Position numbers and translations under genes: made by a program. Shown here piece by piece: positions 11,190 to 20,839 of a DNA stretch of 64,000 nucleotides. Each line of letters starts with the position of its first letter. Position 1 is the stretch's first letter. This DNA is from Vesta saturnalis. Taxonomy: Eukaryota; Arthropoda; Insecta; Coleoptera; Lampyridae. The stretch covers positions 1,757,501 to 1,821,500 of the forward strand of contig JARFJB010002472.1 of assembly GCA_036346205.1 (NCBI GenBank), written 5' to 3'. The notes below the pieces were generated by a model. It ran no database searches. It saw only the letters and a program-made list of their open reading frames with translations, and was not told the origin of the DNA.

Positions 11190-11500
11190 TGCTTTAGGTG
11201 CCTTTTAGTCAAATTCATCCACTGCTTTTCTGTGCTAGGATTATTGAAGTAAATCCACTTTTCATCGCAAGTAACGATCTCTTTAAAGAAACATTCATCC
11301 CAAGGATTTGAAAGCAGTTGATCACATATCTGTACTCGCCTTTCTGCCATTGCTGGCGTTAAGTCGTGAGGAACTTCTCTATAGCGTCTATTGTTTTTTC
11401 CAAGTTGATGCAAATGGCGCCTTACGGTTTCTTTGGAATACGCAACAGTATCAAAATTTCGTATTTTTCGTTAGCCATTTTGACGTTTATTGCTAGTGAG
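11190..11500 (-). pseudogene. mariner transposase fragment
   Basis: The minus strand reads RRHLHQLGK-like residues, an AERR-x-Q segment and the family motif IVTCDEKWIYFNNP, which holds the first catalytic Asp (in CDEKW). About 100 codons remain. Both ends are truncated, no terminal repeats are seen, and frame changes occur upstream of the Met. It differs in sequence from the mariner at 164-1345 (CDEKWIYF here), so it is probably another mariner family. Confidence 0.75.
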
Positions 11501-11714
11501 AAACAAAAGAATATCAGAAGAAAATTAGACATTCACCTGCTTGATTAGCGTTTAATACTGCATAGCATTAACATATAAAATGTTTTCTAGATAGAAGCAG
11601 AAGGGATTAATAAGAAACTGAAGAAACGGCATTTTTTATTGGCCACTCTAATATAAGTTTATCTTTATTTGCTCATTTTATTATAATGTTGCAAAGTAAT
11701 CTAGTTTTACAACT

Positions 11715-12180
11715 CTCCTATTCCTATCTGTCTTCTCCCTTTTGTCCCATCACCCATTATCAGTTTTCTCCTTTTTCACGTTACCTCCATCCACTTTGCT
11801 CCTCTTCTCTGTTCCTCTAGTATTTTTTCTACAATCCTGTCGTCCTCCCTTAATTTCCTACACTCTTAATATCATATGTCTCTCTTGCCCGCATAATCTA
11901 CACATCCTTGCTTCCTCTTTTCTCCAATACTTGTTTCCCAACTCTTCATTACCGCATCTTAACCTCGCTGTCTTTTTTTTTCTTTCTTCCCTTCTCCTTT
12001 CAGATATCCTGGTATCCCTTCTCCTTTAGTCTTTCTATAATTGACATTATATTTAGATTTTTTTTTGCCGATCTCTCTTGCCTTTGTACGTCCCTATCTC
12101 TTCTTACTATGTCCTTTCTTACCCTTACTCCCTCTTCCTTTAATCCCTCTGTTTCTTCCCTCGCGTACCGAAACAAAAGT
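11715..12180 (-). pseudogene. LINE ORF2 C-terminal zinc segment in a pyrimidine-rich tract
   Basis: The plus strand looks like a plain CT-rich tract, but the minus strand reads SIIERLKEKGY, then ARLRCGNEELGNKYW and EARMCRLCGQERHM. This pattern (R-x-R-C-GNE-x-YW-EE-R-CRLCG-E-x-H) is the C-terminal cysteine segment found after the RT in some insect LINEs. The strong purine bias of the coding strand explains the composition. Only the tail is left, with at least two stops. The family assignment is from memory of the pattern. Confidence 0.55.
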
Positions 12181-12219
12181 ACAAGTTTTTTAAATATGAT
12201 TGTGAGTCACTGAGTGCTT

Positions 12220-12881
12220 CGTTTGTCCGGTGGGTACATTTGCATGCCCGTGCGTAATATAACAATAAGTAATTAACTGTGAAATGATTCTTGAGAGCGG
12301 CACCTCACGTCAAATTCATATTAGCAGTAATACTAAAATTCACAATAAGTTGCTTTGTCCATATTATGTGATATAGTTTATAACTCGAAATGGGATTAAG
12401 TAATTAACTGTGTGAATTAATACTCAAATCCTTCCCCATGAAATATTTAATTTATTAGTATAAAGTTAACATTCATAATCTTTACACTGCGACATGCTTC
12501 GACAAAAAAATTATCATCATCAGGCTAATCAAAAGAGTATAATGCTATGGGAACCAGAACACAATGGAAATTATAATTATAACAAGTAAAGTATTAAATT
12601 TAATTCTGAATTTTAAAAAATGTTTATAATTAATGAAATTGAAGATAAAATTCGAAAACTAGTTTGGAAATGTAAAATAGGTGAAAAAGGTAACTATTTG
12701 TAGCTTCCACTGCTACTACGACACTAAGAGTAGAATGCTGAAGGCACCTAAATCCAAGGTCGGGCAACGACAATAGCACTCCAGGAGAAAACCAAGTGAA
12801 TCAAGTATGATTGTAATACTAATAGGAAGAGTTAAAATTGGCTCCATCCTCTACCATCACAGAATAGACCTCCAGGGCTGA
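12220..12881. other. no recognisable feature
   Basis: AT-rich, unassigned sequence between the LINE tail and the second direct repeat. It could hold decayed parts of the enclosing pogo-like element, but I see no motif. Confidence 0.4.
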
Positions 12882-13070
12882 AGCGTTGATTAAGGAAACG
12901 TTTAAGATACGCAACGGTACGGTAATATCCGTAGACAAAGTTGGGTCTCAACTAGAGACGGCGCTTGTAGTAATGTGGGTCTCAAATGTTTAGTCGCTTG
13001 TTAACTCTCGCCGTGAAAGTGTCTATGTACTCTTAATTGGTAAGCGTGTTTGGCGTCAGGTTTCTCCTAC
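12882..13070 (+). repeat. direct repeat copy 2, likely 5' end of the P-type transposon
   Basis: Matches 10953-11152 in the same orientation. It lies about 90 bp upstream of the start codon of the THAP-domain transposase and so is the likely 5' untranslated or terminal region of that transposon. I could not find a matching inverted copy at the 3' side. Confidence 0.75.
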
Positions 13071-13158
13071 AAACTTTGATTATTCGTGTTTTTGCAGTCT
13101 TGTCATTTTTCAAATAAAATACAGCTTTTTGTGCTTGATAGTTTATTAACCCGTGAAA

Positions 13159-16140
13159 ATGACTGCAGTAAATCACATATGTGTTTATAATAACTGTTTT
13201 TCTAAATTTCCAATCAAAGACATCTTTCGAACAGAAGAATGGAAGAAGAATTGTGGTAACAGCACAATTGCGTTAATGGATGTGGTTGACTTAAAAAATA
13301 AAGTAATTTGTGAAGAACATTTTTTGCCAAAAGACATTAGGATAAGCAATCGGCGCAAGTTGTTATCCAAAACAGCAGTTCCTTGTAAATATATTGAAAA
13401 AGGTAAGTAATCATATATACGAATTAACATTTTTCGTCTATTTTTAATAATACCTAGATATTGCTTAAAAAATAAATAAATAATAGTATCTAACTATGAA
13501 TAAGTTTTATTAAAATTAAAAGCGAAAAATAATTTAGATACTGATGATTAGTTAATTAATCGCAGTATTAAGAAAATCACAGGTGACTCTCCAACTTAAA
13601 AATAACCGTTATATAAGAGGTCTTACAAAGTGAAAATATGATGTAATTACGCCCCACGCTTTTTTTATAGTCACTCTTGATAATATCGTTGATTGAGGAA
13701 AATTTTTTAGTCGATTATAATATTTAGTTCAGTACCAAAAGTAGTGTTGTGTATTTAGGAGCTAAGTATCTACGTTTTAACAAAACCTTTGCTCTTAAAA
13801 AATATTTTAGTTTGTAATTGTTTAGTCTTTGGGAATATTTCAGTTGATAATTTTCCAGTTAAAAACCAATATTCCTGTGAACCATCGGGTAGTTCGCAGC
13901 TTATTGAGAAGTACACCAGAAAACGGCTCTTTTGCAGTTCAAATGAAGATTATTTAGATATCAACGATATATGCGCGCTAAAAGATTTACCAAGAACTTC
14001 AAGTGTTTGTAGCACAAACAGTTCGTAGTCCAAAGTAAGTGATAGAATTGTACAAATGGAATCCCCTGGCAAAACAATATTGAAAGTGCTGTTCGGCATT
14101 GTCATCTAAACTCCGACGTCTCAAAAGTAAAGTAAGGGCTAAACAATCTCAAACATATAGACTAAAAATGAAAAAGTCTGTAAGTACTGGTCAGATGCTT
14201 AATAATTTGTTTGTTGGTAAAAGTAAATATTTACAAGTATTCGTTGGCATGCAACTCTTTCATAAGAGAAATGTCAAATGGACCAAGGCTCAACAGCAAA
14301 TAAGCCTCTCGTTATATTATAAATCTCCCTCGGCCTGTAAATTCATGTTAAATAACCTTAAATTTACTTTACCTGCAATCAGAACCATCCAGAGTTGGTT
14401 GAAAGTGATCAATTTAAGAACTGGATGCGGTAATACTACATTAATTGAGAAGCTATTTTTGAAAGGAAAGAGCATGGAGGATAAAGAGAAAATGTGTGTT
14501 GTTCTTTTTGACGCAATTACATTAAAGAAACGGTTGGAATTTAACAAATCGGAAGACTTTGTCAAAGGCTACCATGACCTAGGATTTCTGGGAAGGAATA
14601 AAAAATTAGTTAACACGCCTTTAGTATTTTACCTTCGGGGATTACTTTATAATTGGAAAAGTCTATTTTGCTACTTTGTTTCTGCTGGACCTGTGGACAT
14701 TAACTCGTTGCTGCAAATTATTCCTGTGGTAGTAAAAAAATTAAAAGAATTAACTTTTAATCCAATGGCTCTGGTATGCGATCAGGGATCGAACAATCGT
14801 CGCGTTTTTAATTTGTTGGGTGCCACTAAGCAAGAACCTGTAGTCACCATAGGAGGTCAAAAAATTTATACTATATTCGATGCTCGCCATTTACTGAAAA
14901 ATCTAAGAAAAAATTTTATGAATACGAAGCTTCAATTTATTGTTGGAAATAGTCGTGTGAATTGAACTGATGTAGTTAAAACATACGAGATTGATGCAAG
15001 AAGTCTCACAACCAGAACCATGGTTAAAATTACATCACGGCATATTACCCCAACATATTTTCCCAAATATTTTCTCATGCAGTTTCAGAAGCAATTAAAA
15101 CAGCAGCATCAACCAAACAGTTTATTTCTTCAAGGTCATTACAAACCGCTGACTTTGTGGATACTATCAACAATATTTTCGATTCCTTAAATAGTACAGT
15201 TCTGCATGACCCTAATCCATATAGGCGCCCATTATCCGTTTATAACAATAAAACTGAAATGGTTTTACGTGAAGGGCTAGAGTGTTTTACAAATATTGCC
15301 GTTTTTGAGGGAACCACGAAACGCAATAATATATACTGCCTCGAAGGATTTCAGTGTACTATAAAATCAATTCTTTTATTATGGAAGGATGTACAAGAAC
15401 ACGGCGTGAAATACCTTTTAACGTGCTTTCTAAATCAGGATCCCCTCGAAAATTTTTTTTCTGTTGTTAGAAACAAAGGGGGTTATAATTCTACTCTCTC
15501 AGTTCGTCAGTGCCGTATAGCAATTCAGCAGAATATGAACATTAGGCTTCAAATGGCTACAGATACCGGAAATTGTCAAGCTGATGAAATTCATGACATT
15601 CTGAATTTAGAAACTGAAGAAAATTCTAATACTCCTGCAGACGCACGAATTAACATGGAAGTAGATGAAAGTGTAGGTACACATCAAGCTACATCCGACG
15701 ATCTTGAGATATTAACAGCTCCTGTGCCGCAAGAAGCTACTTTAGAAACATGTTCTAATGTATATGTTGCTGGTTATCCAGCATGGAGCGTGTGTTCAGC
15801 TAATTTAACTAAAGGTGATTGTGATTTAATAAATGAGAATGAGTTTTTCATACTTAACAAAGATTATTCTTGGGTACATAATATAAAATATTTAAAGAGA
15901 CCGTCAGATAAATTTTCAGGAATTATATCACATCTTTTACGTGCATTTAACATATCTTTCCAGAAACATAAATGTAACATGCAAGTTAATACAAATATAG
16001 AGCGCGATTTAAAGAAAAATTTAGAAAGGTGTTGTGATTGGTATTCAGCAGAGACACCTGTATCGTGTGTATCTCACAAACAACATGTTCTACATTTGTT
16101 CATACATGAACATATTCAGACATTTAAAATGGGAAAGTGA
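13159..16140 (+). pseudogene. THAP-domain P-type transposase with one intron, broken
   Basis: Exon 1 (13159-13402) encodes a THAP DNA-binding domain: CVYNNC, a Trp-Lys-x2-Cys-Gly segment, VICEEHF and the closing AVPCKYI. It ends at GTAAGT (13403). An acceptor CAG at 13841-13843 restores the frame (phase 1), giving an intron of about 441 bp. Exon 2 has a Leu/Lys-rich zipper (SSKLRRLKSKVRAKQ, about 14102), then the RNase H-like core: LFDAITLKKRLEFN (first Asp), VCDQGSNNRRVF (second Asp), DARHLLKNLRKNF, and near the end FLNQDPLENFFSVVRNKGGY, where the conserved acidic residue lies. Breaks: a stop near 14027, a frameshift near 14090, a stop after 14962 and a further frame change before 15140. The two large frames (288 and 327 codons) are otherwise well kept. 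Confidence 0.88.
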
Positions 16141-16264
16141 AAAACGTAGAGAACCACCAAATAAAAATGTAAAACCTCACCGAAAAATTAGAATTTTGTC
16201 ATGATTCAATGATAAGTGTGATTTGTTACGGCGGTGAATATATACCATATTAAATTATCTATCA

Positions 16265-17600
16265 TTAAATAACATGCTTCCGGTACTTCAATCAGGTTTT
16301 AGACATTATCATAGTACTGCTACAGCTCTCACCAATATAACTGATAATATAGCTCACTCAATTGATCGTGGGAAGGCAGCAATCTAAATCTCACTCGATT
16401 ATTCGAAGGCGTTCGACGTCGTAAATCATAAATTGTTATGTGCCAAGTTACGATATTATGGTTTAAATGACATAGCAGTGAAACTATTTCGTTCTTTTCT
16501 AAACAATAGAACTCAAAGTGCCTGTATCAGAAGTGACATATCTTCTACAATAATGGTTCCATCCGGAGTACCACAGGGGTCAATCTTAGGACCAATTTTA
16601 TACTTGGTGTATGTATCTGACTTGCATAAGTCAGTGAAATCATGTGAACTTCATGCGTATGCTGATGACTCTCAATTAATATTAAATTTCGATCCAAATG
16701 ACTATTCCAGTGCTCCCAATAAAATTAATCGCGATATCAAAGCCGTAGTAAAATTTAGTGATAAACACCAGTTAACATTAAATAATAATAAAACAGTAAT
16801 GTTATTGTTTTGTGCTAAAACTAAATATTCATGAATTAACAGGAAACATGAAAATCATATTAAACGGTGTTTCCTTACCTTTTGCGGAGAAAATAGAAAA
16901 TTTAGGTTTAGTTTTAGATCGTAAATTAAATTTTAGTGATCATGTAAATTACGTGATCAAAAGGGCCTATATGAAACTACGATTACTATTTACTAATAAA
17001 TCAATAATTAATTTTAAGTTTAGAAAAAAATTATGTGAAGTATTAATTTCTCCCATTTATGGATATTGTTTAACTGTTTATTACCCATTTCTAAATTACA
17101 TTAACAGAAACAGGCTCCAACATCTACAAAATACTTGCTGATTTATGTATGGTCTACGTAAATTTGACCATATTAGCGATTTCATGCAAGAATTAAATTG
17201 GCTCTCCTTAAAAACAGGTGGAAATTTCATTTCTTAAATTTTCTACATAGAATTGTTATAACGAACAGCCCTGCATATCTGCGCCGCAAATTAATTGGTA
17301 GAGATTAAATTCACTCTAAAAATATCAGATTTGTAAATAATTTTACCATACCTGCACATCGTACAACATTGTTCGAATGTGGTTTTACGTATAATGCGAC
17401 AAAACTGTATAACGCCCTGGATATAGTTTTTAAAAATTACCCCTTAAATATTTTTCGTAAAGAAATTCGTGGTACGATTTGACTGTTAGCAATTTATATT
17501 TTTGCTTTATATTGTACATTTATAAATAATTCTTGGATACACAGGTAGCTATTTATTTGGTATCAATTTATTTTCATATATTGGAAATAAAAATATTATT
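16265..17600 (+). pseudogene. CR1/L2-like LINE ORF2, RT half, 5' truncated
   Basis: Frames on the plus strand give GFRHYHSTATAL, ISLDYSKAFDVVNHKLL (palm, first Asp), GVPQGSILGPILYLVYVSD, HAYADDSQLI (catalytic box intact), then after a frameshift near 16830 ENLGLVLDRKLNFSDHV and the thumb. The protein ends about 17480 (NIFRKEIRGTI). There is a stop in the first segment (16388) and one after 17140. The 3' UTR is short. The element is truncated at its 5' end, as is common for LINEs, and abuts the P-type transposon. Confidence 0.82.
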
Positions 17601-17842
17601 TCAAAGAATAATAATAGCTAGGGAAACAATACCGTTTATAGTATGTAAGGTTTTTATTTATCTATGAGTATGTAGACGGATGGCGCCGACCCGACAATGA
17701 CAATCAGTCTCGTCATCACTCGTGCAGTCGAGTAATTAGTTCAGAAAATTTGCAACGGTGTCGTTAGTTTACAATTCATAAGCTTGTCGGTGGTGGGGAG
17801 CAGGGGTTCCATTATAAAAAGACAGCACATTGGGAACGCAAT
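17601..17842. other. unassigned spacer
   Basis: Short stretch of more balanced base composition between a LINE 3' end and a piggyBac terminus. It could be the missing 3' end of the P-type transposon or part of the enclosing pogo-like element. I see no decisive motif. Confidence 0.35.
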
Positions 17843-19860
17843 TTAACCCATTATTTGCCAAGGATAGAAAAAATATTTTTTTTAGGTTTGTTTTCGTTTA
17901 TTTCTATTAAATTGGGTTACATATATTCAAATGTAATTTAAAATTTCAAATAAATAATTTTAAAATGGTAAAAAAATAATGATGCGTATACGCATCAAAG
18001 GCGTTACTACAATAAACAAATACATCAGTTTGCAGTAATGCTTCCAATTACATTCTTATTTCATATGATATTTCTGACAACAATTAGAATGAAGATGTTG
18101 ACACTTCTTTTTGCTACATATAAATTGTTGCACTTCTGCATAACCTGCACCTTCTGTGCCCTTTTTTCATGAGCAACAATAATGTGCCCTAAGTTGTCGA
18201 AACGTATCACATCTATATTTGTAAGTACCGATGGTCGTCCTTTATTTACTGTTGCACTTGTTCCTGCATTAGATTGATTTTGCATAGATACACTGGTACC
18301 TTCAAATTTAATCAGAGACAAAGCTAGATAGGATCGAAATTTCAGTTGACTAATACCTTCTCTATTTGCTAAATTGTACAACTTCCATGCGTTTACAATT
18401 GCACTATCTACGCAGTTTATGAAAAGTGGCCACCACCATTTCTTGCCCCGTATTCTAATCCTATAATTTGTGATACCGCTTTCGTGCAAATCAACTCCTC
18501 CCATAAACTTGTTGTACTCGTTTATCAAATGTGGTTGAGGGGGGATATGAATGTCTTTCCTTTATTTCCTGTCATACCTTTTAACGTTCACGGTGGGTTC
18601 AATTGGTGTGTGGTTACTTACGACGGTTACATTGGAATTATCATTCGATTTTACAACAGCTATCCCTGACTTTTTGTCATACACTGTATCAAAACTTCTT
18701 CTTCCTCGTTTAGTCAGCAGTTTGTTCTCTTCCATAGGACATTTAGGCAGTCTATTTTCACGTATTGTGCCAGTTGCAAAGTATCCTTTTTCTTTTAAAT
18801 AAACCATATGTGGAGAAATAGTTGTCAAAATAAATGTTGTGCTCACTTGAGTCTTCAACAATTTTCAACAAGTCCAAAACAACTTGCGCTCCTAAACCGT
18901 GTTCAACCTTTGTTTAGTCGGATTTTCCCCTGCATACGGAATAAATTGAAATAAATAACCTTCAGTATTACAAATGCACTAAAGTTTAAAGCCAAAATGC
19001 ACTGGTTTACCTTTGATGACCATCTTGGCCGAATGCCTACCATTTCTTCGTCAATTGATAAATTTTGAGAAAATACCCCAAACTGTAGAAAATTTTTGTT
19101 TATTATGGAGAAAAATGGTCTAAGTTTTGTAAATTTATCTTCTTTCTCTAATAGATCATTATCAGATAAGTGAAGGTTTTGCTTTATTTTTCGAAATCTA
19201 TTTCGACTCATTAAATTTCGAACGAGCGGCAAACCTTTATCATCGTCTCTAGACCAATACATGTTTGTCTGTGGTAAGGTATGGTATCCGGTTAGTATCA
19301 GAATTCCAATAAATCTCTTCAACTCCATTACCGTAAATCGGAAATCGTGTCGGTTGTTATTGGATACATACTTCTCAGAGTAGTTTACAATTTGCAACAT
19401 CAATTCATCATCAATTAGTAAACTAAATAGTTCTATTGGTGATTTACCTTCAAGAAGATTTACAAGTTTCTCCTTTCGCACACTTTCCTTAGAGATTGAT
19501 GTACTAAACTCTATTTCTTCCTTTTGCCAAATTGGGGTAGGTTTCTGTAAATTTGGAGTAGTTGACTTCCGTTTCTTAGGCAACGATTGCTCATGTTCTT
19601 CATTTGTAGGATAATCCTCGTTTTGGTGCAGATGGACTTCAAATGTTCCAGCTATATCAGACGGACGAAAATCTTCTTCCAATAAGTCATCATCTACGTC
19701 TTCTTCATCTGTCAGTTCGTCTACTATCGGAGGACTATACACTGCATCAATAGTATTCGCTTCGGCAATATTGAAATCTTCTGCAACAATTGCTTATAAC
19801 TCACGCATACTTAGTGGTTTCGTATAACACTAATTAGACATATTTAAATCGTACTATAAA
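17843..19860 (-). mobile_element. piggyBac-like transposon 1
   Basis: The left end reads TTAACCCATTATTTGCC (TTAA at 17843-17846), the form of a piggyBac terminus next to its TTAA target. It lies about 210 bp beyond the transposase stop on the minus strand. A matching right terminus was not found, so the right limit is approximate. Confidence 0.65.
18056..19742 (-). pseudogene. piggyBac transposase 1, frameshifted
   Basis: Minus-strand frames cover the family from the acidic N-terminus (DELTDEEDVDDDLLEEDF) through IELFSLLIDDELMLQIVNYS, FIGILILTGYHTLP, YWSRDDD, and LSIDEEMVGI with the first catalytic Asp. After a break near 18900 come GTIRENRLPKCPM, RGRRSFDTVY and VKRYDRK, then after another break near 18540 the EYNKFMGGVDLHE segment with the third catalytic Asp region. 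The C-terminal cysteine-rich domain (CRLC, then ICSKKKCQHLHSNCCQKYH) is complete only with a frameshift near 18130, ending at TAA 18056. The second Asp region (about 18870-18930) is damaged. Upstream of 19742 a start codon is not clear. It is inactive. Confidence 0.9.
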
Positions 19861-19940
19861 TTTCACTTTAGTATAACTATGTATAAACAGCGTTTATTTT
19901 CAATGAGAGATTGAGAATAAATGAATAATATTGAATAATA

Positions 19941-20065
19941 TTAATGTTTGTTTCTTGATTTTTTCGAACCATTGAAGTAGGTATCTGAATGTTTTGGATC
20001 ATCTCCAAAAAAGTTCAAAATTTTGGACAACCCCAAATTTTCATCAGCATGTGGATTGTCTGTTG
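19941..20065 (-). other. short unassigned open frame
   Basis: A minus-strand frame of about 40 codons reads DNPHADENLGLSKILNFF and on to a TAA at 19941. It looks protein-like but is too short to assign. It may be part of the pogo-like element, within which it lies. Confidence 0.2.
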
Positions 20066-20139
20066 AATTTTATTTTAAATTTCTTCTTCTTATTCTTTTT
20101 ATTATAGGATAACCTGGAAAAAGAAGAAAATATACGTTG

Positions 20140-20590
20140 GCATAACTTGCACTGAATTGTGTCCTCAACCCATTATTTACACTTCCCGTAATTTAAACAG
20201 AAGCACGCTATGAGAAGATTAATCAAAATAATTTCTTTACATCCTACTCATCCATCTCCAGGCCGATTGTCTTTAAAGTTATTGGGACGCGGATTTTCTA
20301 CTAAAAATTTTTGAACGCTGCTTTTTTGAAATCATTTGCCTTTTTGGGAAAACCTTTCGAGGCAGTGTCTTTGAAAATAAATTTATACTGTTGACCACGA
20401 AAAAAAAACCATAAACATACTTAACAAGTGTCATCTCATCTTCGGAAGTTAAAATAGGAGAAGGTCCCAACGTATCTTTATGTTCGGGATGTTTTAACTT
20501 AAATTCAATAGTGGAACCACTGCTTAACACGATATTAGCTGGCACTTCACCTGCATTGCCTAACGATATTTTACCGCCAAATCACAAACA
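20140..20590 (-). pseudogene. pogo-like transposase, N-terminal part
   Basis: The minus strand reads SGSTIEFKLKHPEHKD, then GPSPILTSEDEMTLVKYVYG, the helix-turn-helix and CENP-B-type region that opens pogo/Tigger-like transposases, and after a frame change NFKDNRPGDG, as in the family segment before FLKRHP. Frame breaks and a stop follow. The fragment lies just inside the right-hand GGAC-iteron terminus at 20713-20754, as expected for the 5' end of such an element. The DDE catalytic domain is not next to it. The downstream part of the element is interrupted by later insertions. Confidence 0.7.
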
Positions 20591-20712
20591 CCGTTAAAGT
20601 TGGAACATAGACGTAAAAGTATATGCCATAATGAAACTACCTCTGCCATTTAGTGAAAAATACTCTTGTTAGTGCTTGTAGAAATCTTATAACGTTAAGT
20701 TAAAACTGAAAC

Positions 20713-20757
20713 GTCCAATAACTGTCTCGTGTCCAATAATTGGCGTATCAGTCCGTT
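20713..20757 (-). repeat. right terminal repeat of the pogo-like element
   Basis: Read on the minus strand it carries GGAC three times, spaced 20 and 18 bp, within TTATTGGACACG and CAGTTATTGGACG. It pairs with 10507-10554. Confidence 0.65.
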
Positions 20758-20839
20758 TTAGACCCTATACCCAAACTTCTACCTACTCTTGTTGTATTTC
20801 TAACGAACTGGGTCAAATTGCTTCTTGTTGCTCTATTTT

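Larger units (their letters stand above)
12882..16265 (+). mobile_element. THAP/P-element-like DNA transposon, 3' end unclear
   Basis: It starts in or near the direct repeat and carries one interrupted transposase gene on the plus strand. The 3' side meets a LINE fragment at about 16265. Terminal inverted repeats and 8-bp target duplications, expected for P elements, were not identified, so the outer limits are approximate. Confidence 0.65.
10505..20757 (-). mobile_element. pogo-like transposon, split by nested insertions
   Basis: The left end (plus strand) has GGAC at 10510, 10530 and 10551, the inner one within CAGTTATTGGAC. The right end, read on the minus strand, has GGAC ending at 20754, 20734 and 20716, again with TTATTGGACACGAGACAG. 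The first two motifs are 20 bp apart at both ends, and the third differs by a 3-bp indel. The N-terminus of a pogo-like transposase sits just inside the right end, and a zinc-finger C-terminal exon sits just inside the left, both on the minus strand and in the right order. Between them lie at least five other elements. The central DDE domain was not found. Confidence 0.65.

Noticed and set aside
11742..12213. Plus-strand Ser/Leu/Phe-rich frames like secreted proteins
   Set aside because: They are the reverse of a purine-rich LINE C-terminus on the minus strand.
20165..20185. AACCCATTATTTACA as the second piggyBac 1 terminus
   Set aside because: It is in the same orientation as the left end (17843), not inverted, and lacks TTAA.
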